Of a DNA stretch of 64,000 nt, positions 57,516 through 64,000 are shown one piece after another. The position numbers and the translations under genes are program-made. The stretch's first letter is position 1. The number at the start of each line of letters is the position of its first letter. The notes beneath the pieces are model-generated. The model made no database searches. It saw only the letters and a list, made by a program, of their open reading frames with translations, and was not told the origin of the DNA. Source of the DNA: Ornithobacterium rhinotracheale DSM 15997 (lineage in GTDB: Bacteria; Bacteroidota; Bacteroidia; Flavobacteriales; Weeksellaceae); NCBI RefSeq assembly GCF_000265465.1, contig NC_018016.1, forward strand, positions 1,121,501-1,185,500. Reading direction: 5' to 3'.

Positions 57516-59696
57516 TTATTTTACTAGACGCTCAGCTCTTTTGTCTACTACTTTTGCATCATCAATTAAACTTTGCAACAATGAGTTTTGAATCATTCCC
57601 ATGTTTTGAAGTTCTATCACTCTTCTTTCGTTTGACAGATCTTCTTTCTTAGCACCTACTGTTTTGCTGTCTACTTTTACTACAAAAATACCATTTACGG
57701 CTTTCAATACATTGGAAACACCTCCTTTTGGCAGAGCTAAAGCTGCTGCACCCACTGTAGGCTCCGCGCCGATTCCCTCGATGTTTGCAGTGTTATAAGT
57801 AATTCCGCTAGCTTGTCCTGTGCGTCCTCCTAATTTTTTACTGATAGAGTTTAGATCTTTATCATTGCCCACCAATTCTTTTGCTTTGTTGTAAGCTAAA
57901 TCAGCTTCGATAATTGGAGTAAGGATTCCTTTGTATGCTGCAACATTGTATTGATCTTTGTCAAATTTATTAGACAAGAACACAACAATCTGTCCTCCGT
58001 TTGAAGTTTCAAAACGCTCAATGCTTCCTGATTTTGTATCTGGATTAAATGCCCATGCAAGGATGTCCGACAATTTATTTGTTCCCGTAAGACCTGTAAC
58101 ATTTGCCTCAAAACGAGCCACACCATCTGCATTGTTCACCTCTGCTCCTGTTTTTCTTGCTGCATTTACGAAATCGTTGGTGTTTTTACCTTGCATATCA
58201 AGTGCTAATTGATTTGCTTTATTAAACAATTGCTCTTGTGTTTCTTCTGAAGCTTTTAATACTTTCTTAATCACAGCAAACTGATATCCCATTTTAGATT
58301 TGACATCGTCAATGCGAATCACATGGAACCCAAATTGACTTGGCACTACTCCAAACGAACCTTTATCATGAGAAAGGATATATTCTCTGTAGCTTGGATC
58401 AAAGTTTTGCTGAAATCTTCCTACCCAACCAATTGAACCGTTTTCTTTTGCTGCCACTTTATCATCTGAAAAAGTTGAAGCCAATTCGTTGAATTTAGCA
58501 GGATTTGTTTTCACCACATTCAAGATACTGTCTGCAATTTGTTGTGCAGCTTGCGGAGATCTTGTTGATGCACCACCTTGCGCTCCTTGGAATGAGATCA
58601 AAATATGGCTTGATTTCACCGAGTCTGCAATTGGTTTTGCATTGGTTACTTTTATCAATTCATACAGATTTCCATTTTTGATTGGCCCGTACACCTTACC
58701 AACTTCTAAATTTGATAAAAGATTTTTGATATTAGCATCTTGCAAATTTTCGATTTGGCTTTTGGTGTAGTAAGTCGGGTCAAAAACATCTTCTGAGAAT
58801 CTTGATACATACACAGAATCGTTTTTAGCATTAGCAAACGCTTGGATTGTATCGGTGATTCCAGCAGCTGGATCTGTAATGACTTGCTGATTTAAAAATT
58901 TATTTAAACCTGAAATGATTTCTTGTGTATCTTGATTAGACGCCACCGCAGGGAAATAAGCATACGCGATGTTTACAGAAGCTTCTGGTTTAAATTGTTT
59001 TTTATGAGCTTTTAAGTAATCCAATACTTGCTCATCGGTTACTTGAATGTTATTTTTTTGTTTGAAAGTTGCGTAATCTACAAACGCATAGCTGATTTGA
59101 GATTGTGTATTATTCCCTTGGAATGCAAACTCAGCCTCTGCGTCGGTTGCTAAAACTCCACGGCTCACAAAATCAAGGTAGCTAGCTCTAAGCATTGCCG
59201 CTTGCGGATTTGCGTTTTCCCATTGCTGGTAAATAGCTTGTGCTTGTGGGTTTCCTGTTTGAGCGGCAGTTTTCAACTCGCTTAAAAATGCTTTGGTAGC
59301 CTCCACATTCACTGCTCCGTTTTGAGCGATTAAGTTTGGCTGAATTGAGCTAAAAAACATGGCAGCCGCTTCGAAATATTGTTGTTCAGAAAATTCGATA
59401 CCTAATTTCTCTGCATGTTTACTTACCACACGCTCAGACACTAAATCGTTCCAAGTAATTTGTGATATTACATTTTCACCTGCATTTTGATATTGTGGAA
59501 TTTGGCTAATTCTGCTGTATTCCATGGTGTAATCTTGCGTAGTAATAGGAATACCCGCTGCAGATCCCAATTCATTAGGATTTCCAAAAATACTTCCTCT
59601 AGAGAATGCATCTCCTACCAAAAACGCTACAAGTGGCAACCCAATCCCGATGATTAGTAGCCAAGTTTTCTTTCTTATTTTTTCTAAAAGAGCCAT
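57516..59696 (-). CDS. PpiD/SurA-like peptidyl-prolyl isomerase (726 aa)
   Basis: A membrane anchor (about 13-28: WLLIIGIGLPLVAFLV) is followed by an N-terminal SurA-like chaperone domain (about 35-230, QYFEAAAMFFSS). The parvulin domain lies at about 360-470: SSHILIS, KFNELASTFSDD, SIGWVGRFQQ, and FGFHVIRIDDV. A second partial parvulin-like region lies near the C-terminus. It is a periplasmic folding factor for outer-membrane proteins, located with the lptC block. It starts 71 bases after the CNNM gene's end. Confidence 0.9.
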   Translation of the reverse strand: MALLEKIRKKTWLLIIGIGLPLVAFLVGDAFSRGSIFGNPNELGSAAGIPITTQDYTMEYSRISQIPQYQNAGENVISQITWNDLVSERVVSKHAEKLGIEFSEQQYFEAAAMFFSSIQPNLIAQNGAVNVEATKAFLSELKTAAQTGNPQAQAIYQQWENANPQAAMLRASYLDFVSRGVLATDAEAEFAFQGNNTQSQISYAFVDYATFKQKNNIQVTDEQVLDYLKAHKKQFKPEASVNIAYAYFPAVASNQDTQEIISGLNKFLNQQVITDPAAGITDTIQAFANAKNDSVYVSRFSEDVFDPTYYTKSQIENLQDANIKNLLSNLEVGKVYGPIKNGNLYELIKVTNAKPIADSVKSSHILISFQGAQGGASTRSPQAAQQIADSILNVVKTNPAKFNELASTFSDDKVAAKENGSIGWVGRFQQNFDPSYREYILSHDKGSFGVVPSQFGFHVIRIDDVKSKMGYQFAVIKKVLKASEETQEQLFNKANQLALDMQGKNTNDFVNAARKTGAEVNNADGVARFEANVTGLTGTNKLSDILAWAFNPDTKSGSIERFETSNGGQIVVFLSNKFDKDQYNVAAYKGILTPIIEADLAYNKAKELVGNDKDLNSISKKLGGRTGQASGITYNTANIEGIGAEPTVGAAALALPKGGVSNVLKAVNGIFVVKVDSKTVGAKKEDLSNERRVIELQNMGMIQNSLLQSLIDDAKVVDKRAERLVK

Positions 59697-59727
59697 GTGC
59701 TTTAATTAAAATTTTATTTACAATCAG

Positions 59728-59735
59728 CAAAAATA
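59728..59735 (-). promoter_or_regulatory. -7 box (TATTTTTG) of the PpiD-like gene
   Basis: On the minus strand, 32 bases before the start at 59696. Confidence 0.5.
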
Positions 59736-59767
59736 CAATTTTCTTACAAAAGAAAAAAGTACTTAAT

Positions 59768-61015
59768 TTAATCTTCTATTAATGTTATTTTTATTTCTTC
59801 GATTTTTGTATCATTTCCTTTGGTGATTTCAAACTTATATTTGTTATCAACGACAAAAGTTTCACCAATTTCTGGGATTTTTTCTAATACCGAAACGGCT
59901 AAACCTCCTAGGGTTTCGTACGCATCGCTTTCTGGCAAGTCCCAACCATATTCTTGATTTAAATGATCTATTTCTACTCGTGCAGAGAACAAATATTCAT
60001 GCTCATTGATTTGTTTTTCAACAAGTTTCACTTTATCGTGTTCATCTTCTATTTCTCCAAACAATTCTTCCACCACATCTTCCACCGTGAGCATTCCTGC
60101 CGTTCCGCCATACTCATCTAGCACAATTGCCACAGATTTTCTTTTTTTAATTAAATCATCCATCACATCTTTTGCAAGCGAAGTCTCATTTACAAAATCC
60201 ACGGGCAACATCGTGGTTCGAATGTTTTTAGGTTTTTTAAACAAATCAAATGAGTGAATGTACCCTATAATATTATCTATATTTTCTTGATAAACAATAA
60301 TCTTTGAAAATCCAGTTTCTATAAATTTTTTGCGCACTTCTTCTATGGGCTCATCAATTCGCACAGCCACGATTTCCTTTCGTGGCACCATGCATTCGCG
60401 CACCTTTATCTCAGAAAACTCAAGGGCATTGTGAAATATCTGAACTTCTGTATCAATCTCCTCTTCCGAGGCTTCCACTAGTTGTTCTGATATAAAATAT
60501 TTTAATTCTTCTTTCAGAAATATCTCATCTTCAGTTTGTTTCTGCCCCACAATCTTTAAAAATAAATCCGAAAGCCACATAATGAATGTCGTGATCGGTG
60601 TAAAGATGACATAGACCAACCATGCTGGAACGACAAAGGTCTTGAATAATTTATTGGGATAAATACTAAAGATGGCTTTGGGTAGAAATTCGGCAGTTGC
60701 CAAAATCACGACTGTAGAAATCAAAGTCTGAATCAAAACATCAATTGTGGGAGAATACGGAGGCAAATAGCTCACGATAAGCTGCCCCATGAAAATCCCA
60801 TAAATAACAAGTGAAATGTTATTGCCCACAAGCATCGTGGCGATGAATTTTTTAGGATTTTCTGCCAAGTACAGCATTTTTCTAGAAATCCAATTTTCCT
60901 TTTTTGCCTCAAGCTCAAGCTGCATACGGCTAAGCGAAATAAAGGCTATCTCGGTGCCCGAGAAAAATGCGGAAGCTAATATAGCAATAATGATTATAGG
61001 TATAGTAGCACTCAT
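59768..61015 (-). CDS. CNNM/CBS/CorC-type membrane protein (415 aa)
   Basis: The N-terminal CNNM domain (about 1-175) has four membrane helices, with SAFFSGTEIAFISLSR and FLPKAIFSIYPNK motifs. A pair of CBS domains follows (about 190-330: MVPRKEIVAV, KIIVYQENIDNIIGYIHS, LDEYGGTAGMLTVEDVVEELFGEI). The C-terminal CorC_HlyC domain (about 340-410) is YLFSARVEIDHLNQEYG. Proteins of this class export magnesium or cobalt, or are annotated as hemolysin-related. In some gliding bacteria the GldE protein is of this class. It is 4 bases before lptC. Confidence 0.9.
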   Translation of the reverse strand: MSATIPIIIIAILASAFFSGTEIAFISLSRMQLELEAKKENWISRKMLYLAENPKKFIATMLVGNNISLVIYGIFMGQLIVSYLPPYSPTIDVLIQTLISTVVILATAEFLPKAIFSIYPNKLFKTFVVPAWLVYVIFTPITTFIMWLSDLFLKIVGQKQTEDEIFLKEELKYFISEQLVEASEEEIDTEVQIFHNALEFSEIKVRECMVPRKEIVAVRIDEPIEEVRKKFIETGFSKIIVYQENIDNIIGYIHSFDLFKKPKNIRTTMLPVDFVNETSLAKDVMDDLIKKRKSVAIVLDEYGGTAGMLTVEDVVEELFGEIEDEHDKVKLVEKQINEHEYLFSARVEIDHLNQEYGWDLPESDAYETLGGLAVSVLEKIPEIGETFVVDNKYKFEITKGNDTKIEEIKITLIED

Positions 61016-61018
61016 GTA

Positions 61019-61681
61019 TTAATCTTGAATTTCTTTGGTTTTAGTTTCCAAAGGTAAGATATTTTTGTCTATCGCTTGTCCAGAAGCTGGGGATTGTGTA
61101 GATTTTTTTTGATTTTTCTGCTCAGCATTGATTACCCCATGGTTTTTGAAAAAAGTAAATTGTTTAAAATCTTCGCTCCCCTCCAGTCCATTTTCAGAGA
61201 TAATTCTAGTACCATCGGCACGCGCAATGGTTACGGTGTCGTGAGTGTAGATTTTTCTATTTTGGCTATCCCAGAAAATCTTTTGTGTTTTGAGTGTATC
61301 GCCCTCGTTGTTGATCATCACAACATTCCCTTTACCTTCGTAAAATTTGGTTTTTTGCTGAATTTTAGCCCAATCTGCTCTTAAAAAATTAGGCTCTAAT
61401 TTTTGGTTATAAAAAGTTAAATCTAAACCTTTTCGCATAAGGGTGTATGGAGAGTCTATCAAGGTATATTCCTCAATTAACGGGGTTTTTAAATCCAGTC
61501 GCACCACGCCCGAATCCTTGTGAATTACATGTGCATTGATGGTGGTTCTATCTGCAAAATTTCGATTGATTTTCCCCAAATCATCGGTTTTAGATTCTTC
61601 ACAAGAGAAAAAAAGCAAAGCAGCCCCTATGCATAGGGCTGCTTTTTTGTATGATTTAAAGGACAATTCGAGTTGTCTCAT
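61019..61681 (-). CDS. lptC: LPS export protein LptC
   Basis: The 220-residue protein has an N-terminal membrane or lipid anchor (LCIGAALLFFSCEES, about 15-30) and a beta-jellyroll domain of the LptC/OstA type (about 40-190: GVVRLDLKTPLIEEYTLIDSPYTLM, YEGKGNVVMINNEGDTLKT, DRTKIFWDSQNRKIYTHDTVTI). It takes LPS from the inner-membrane LptBFG complex towards LptA. It is encoded next to the CNNM protein, as in other Flavobacteriia. The Gln/Lys-rich end is unstructured. Confidence 0.88.
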   Translation of the reverse strand: MRQLELSFKSYKKAALCIGAALLFFSCEESKTDDLGKINRNFADRTTINAHVIHKDSGVVRLDLKTPLIEEYTLIDSPYTLMRKGLDLTFYNQKLEPNFLRADWAKIQQKTKFYEGKGNVVMINNEGDTLKTQKIFWDSQNRKIYTHDTVTIARADGTRIISENGLEGSEDFKQFTFFKNHGVINAEQKNQKKSTQSPASGQAIDKNILPLETKTKEIQD

Positions 61682-61696
61682 AAATTCTTGTAAGTA

Positions 61697-63136
61697 TTAG
61701 CGAACAACTGTGCTTGCTCCACCGAAACATGAAACAGATACTCTGTCTCCTTTTTTCTTACCTTGTTGGAAAGACATCTCTAAACTTGGTCCGTGAGCGT
61801 TATAGCTACTTGCCATTTTCTTAGCTCTACCACAAGATCTACTATCCACCGCACATGCTTTGTTTGCAAAATCTGCAGCTACCCAATATGCAGTCAGTTT
61901 TTGGTAAGTACTGCTACCACAGCTGTTAGCATTTGATCCAAAGATTGATGCGATTAATTCATATGGAGCACCATAACCTGGCTTGTAGCTTGCTGCTTTT
62001 TTAGCCCAGTTTACAGCATTGCCTAAATTGCCTGTTTTGCTATAACTCACAGCAATATAGTAAGCAATATCTCCTTTTTTGCTACCTGAAGCATCGTTAA
62101 GTGCATCTTGGAACTTGCTAATTGCAGTTTTGTAATCTTTTCTAGAGAATGCTCTTGCCCCTTCAGCATAAGCTGAACCTGGCCCTGCACCCGCTTTAGC
62201 TTGAGGAGAAGCTGTCTCTGTGGCTTGTGGATTTTTAAGTTTCCACAAGTATGCATATTGCTTGTCTAGGGCATCCATGATTGGAGTATCGTAACATTCT
62301 TTTGAAGCCAACTCTTGGTATGAGCTGATGATCCAATCCATATCTTCTTTTTTAGCTTCAAATTCTTTCACATACATTGGTGCAATGTTATCACAAGTGG
62401 TGTATTGAGATAAGATCCCCTCCATAGAGTCTTGGATTTCAAGGAAACTATCTTTTGCTGCTTGTGCATTTGCCATTGTTTGCTCCTCTGCTTTAGTCAG
62501 CTTTTTATTTGGATCTACTGTTTGTAAACTGTCTAATTTCTCTGCTAATTTACCATACTCAGCTGAGCGTAGCTCGATGTTTTTCTCGGTTACTTCTTTT
62601 GTTTTGAAGTAAACTTTCAAAGCTTCGTCAAATTGAAGTTCTCCTTCGTTTAACAACTCAAGTGCTGTGGTAAAGTAGTTCAACACAGTAGAGGTTGATA
62701 ATTTTTCAGCGTTTTCAGAGGCGTTAAATAAGTTTTTATACTCTTCGTAAATCTCTTTTTTTGGCTTTAAATTATTTGCCAATTCGTAGTTGATGATTTC
62801 TCCTCTCCAATAAGCTGGCTTATCATTTGGGAAAGCAGCAATTCTTTTCTGCAATAAATTAACTATCTCTTGTGCGTATTTTTGTCTTTCGGCGTCACTA
62901 GCGGCGTTTTGTGCCAATTCATCTAAAATAGTTTCACCAAAAATATAATAATTCACTTTTTTTCCAGGGCATTTCTCCAAAGCCTCTTGCAAAACAGGAT
63001 ATGCTTCAGTGTAGCCTTTCTTCTGCACTAATTGGTTTAGTTTAATTTCATAAGCATCACAGTTCTGAGCCTGCACTCCCTGCAAACCAAAGAAAAGCAC
63101 TGCGGCACTTATTGATAATAATTTTTTCATTTTCAT
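61697..63136 (-). CDS. Exported TPR-repeat protein (479 aa)
   Basis: A signal peptide (about 1-23, ending VQAQ) is followed by helical repeats: KKGYTEAYPVLQEALEKCPGKK (about 34-54), and again around residues 330-400 (ARAFSRKDYKTAISKFQDALN, GDIAYYIAVSYSKTGNLGNAVNWAKKA), which is a clear TPR pair. The C-terminus carries several cysteines (NSCGSSTYQ, ACAVDSRSCGRA). It is periplasmic and likely a scaffold for outer-membrane work. It lies between lptC and the outer-membrane protein gene, both close. Confidence 0.85.
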   Translation of the reverse strand: MKMKKLLSISAAVLFFGLQGVQAQNCDAYEIKLNQLVQKKGYTEAYPVLQEALEKCPGKKVNYYIFGETILDELAQNAASDAERQKYAQEIVNLLQKRIAAFPNDKPAYWRGEIINYELANNLKPKKEIYEEYKNLFNASENAEKLSTSTVLNYFTTALELLNEGELQFDEALKVYFKTKEVTEKNIELRSAEYGKLAEKLDSLQTVDPNKKLTKAEEQTMANAQAAKDSFLEIQDSMEGILSQYTTCDNIAPMYVKEFEAKKEDMDWIISSYQELASKECYDTPIMDALDKQYAYLWKLKNPQATETASPQAKAGAGPGSAYAEGARAFSRKDYKTAISKFQDALNDASGSKKGDIAYYIAVSYSKTGNLGNAVNWAKKAASYKPGYGAPYELIASIFGSNANSCGSSTYQKLTAYWVAADFANKACAVDSRSCGRAKKMASSYNAHGPSLEMSFQQGKKKGDRVSVSCFGGASTVVR

Positions 63137-63157
63137 ATCTTTTTTTGGTTAATATTA

Positions 63158-64000
63158 CTAGTTGTATTTTCTTCTTTGGAACCAATTGTCGTTAAGCGTA
63201 AAGCTTAATTTCACATTGGCAAAATTTTCTTTTATTAAATTATTTTTAGTTGTTCCTTGTTGTCCAAGTTGCACGCCAATGTTGATTTCAGACGGATCCG
63301 ACGCCTTCCCGACTGGTAAGCCTATCCCAAAAGCCATACCATATTTTTCGATATCGGTGCCGTTTATGCTGATTGGAGTCTTTTCATAAAAGGCTCCTGC
63401 ACGGTAAGTTGTGCGTGCAAAATAGTTTTTATAGCTATTGATGTTAGGGATAACATAACCTCCCAAAACGGCTTTAAATCTATTGTTTAGCTTTAAATTA
63501 TCAAAGCGAAGCTCGTATTTAGACATTTGAGTCCAATCCACTTGCGCTGCAATGTTCCAGCGGAAATCTTCTCCCAAACTCACGCCAAAACCTATGTTTT
63601 GAGGAACCTTTACTTTCGCATCACTTTTTTGTTCAAATACGATTTGCTTATCGTATTGGCTTCCCGTTGGCGAAATTCCATAATTTTGAATGCTATATTC
63701 CTGCTCTGAGTTCAATTCGTTGCCGATGGTGTAGTTTAAACCTATGCTAAATCGCTTGGTTTCACGAAATCTTTTTGTATAAAAAGCACCTCCCGTAAAG
63801 GAAAAACCTGTAATTCTATTTCGATTTTCGACCTCTGTTAAAAGCAAATTCCCTTGGTTTCCGTGGATTTCTGTTTTATTCAAATTTCCAAACAGATATC
63901 CTGCTTTTACACCTACTGCAAAGTTTTGATTTATGTTATAGGAAGTAAAAAACTGCAAACTATTGATGTCGCCATCTCCGTTGAATGCGTTGTAACTGTT
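63158..64000 (-). CDS. Outer-membrane beta-barrel protein, N-terminus outside window
   Basis: The frame is open to the window edge, giving 280 residues without the start. It is rich in amphipathic strands (FAVGVKAGYLFG, FSIGLNYTIGNEL, FGVSLGEDFRWNIAAQVDW, VNIGVQLGQQG-like) and ends with LSFTLNDNWFQRRKY, a barrel end with an aromatic residue near the terminus. The plan resembles the FadL/OMPP1-like outer-membrane proteins of Bacteroidota. It precedes the TPR gene by 21 bases and is probably its co-transcribed partner. Confidence 0.75.
   Translation of the reverse strand, partial: NSYNAFNGDGDINSLQFFTSYNINQNFAVGVKAGYLFGNLNKTEIHGNQGNLLLTEVENRNRITGFSFTGGAFYTKRFRETKRFSIGLNYTIGNELNSEQEYSIQNYGISPTGSQYDKQIVFEQKSDAKVKVPQNIGFGVSLGEDFRWNIAAQVDWTQMSKYELRFDNLKLNNRFKAVLGGYVIPNINSYKNYFARTTYRAGAFYEKTPISINGTDIEKYGMAFGIGLPVGKASDPSEINIGVQLGQQGTTKNNLIKENFANVKLSFTLNDNWFQRRKYN

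Noticed and set aside
1-64000. CRISPR arrays or rRNA genes
   Set aside because: No regularly spaced repeats and no rRNA-like sequence were noticed in the window.

Overview
The window is chromosomal DNA from a low-GC member of the Bacteroidota, most likely class Flavobacteriia. Evidence: promoters have the form TTTG-N19/20-TAnnTTTG (seen before four tRNA genes and many CDSs) rather than sigma70 -35/-10 boxes; gldH (gliding motility), two GLPGLI-family genes with TonB-receptor-like partners, many lipoproteins, NhaD and a DAHP synthase/chorismate mutase fusion are present. The genus cannot be fixed from sequence alone.

Region 1 (1-3887, + strand) is an accessory operon of small exported proteins. 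It opens with the helical tail of a protein cut by the window edge, then a MotB/ZorB-like stator subunit with a peptidoglycan-binding domain, a trypsin-like lipoprotein protease, three further lipoproteins, a secreted protein, and two near-identical 59-residue cysteine-rich membrane peptides that bracket the lipoproteins. It resembles the energised core of Zorya-type systems joined to an envelope protease module.

Region 2 (3889-11676) is housekeeping: a duplicated-ATPase peptide ABC protein, rseP, pncA, a possible uracil-DNA-glycosylase-fold protein, tRNA-Phe, pgk and tyrS.

Region 3 (about 11889-20222, - strand) is the most interesting part: a compact 8.3-kb provirus of a small, probably single-stranded-DNA, possibly membrane-containing phage. 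Gene order is an 81-aa protein, HUH rolling-circle Rep, a 54-aa HTH protein, a beta-rich coat candidate, several one-TM virion or membrane proteins, a GH19 endolysin, a 57-aa holin-like protein, two small proteins, a terminator, a secreted 107-aa protein and an IS30-family transposase. No tyrosine or serine integrase and no packaging ATPase are visible. The transposase start overlaps the stop of the preceding gene (TGATG), no inverted repeat lies near its 5' side, and a candidate terminal inverted repeat (15/20) instead flanks the whole provirus. This suggests that an IS30-type transposase is the phage's integrase.

Region 4 (20256-40250) holds a tandem tRNA-Val duplication, manA, an envelope gene block, two paralogous GLPGLI/TonB-receptor-like gene pairs, a dipeptidase, tRNA-Arg, pgi, pheA and the DAHP synthase/chorismate mutase gene. 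Region 5 (40256-43012) contains rsgA and dtd followed by a decayed patch: a gltX 3' remnant, a broken HU-like gene, two copies of a diverged intergenic repeat and a long CACGTG inverted repeat. Region 6 (43015-64000) is mostly - strand housekeeping and envelope genes: mpl, folB, nhaD, tRNA-Met, metG, an M3 peptidase, PBP1A, gldH, a RicT-like gene, a PpiD-like foldase, a CNNM/CBS protein, lptC, a TPR protein and an outer-membrane protein. Two sigma54-like promoters were noticed; one drives a lipoprotein gene and the other an apparent orphan small RNA with its own terminator.
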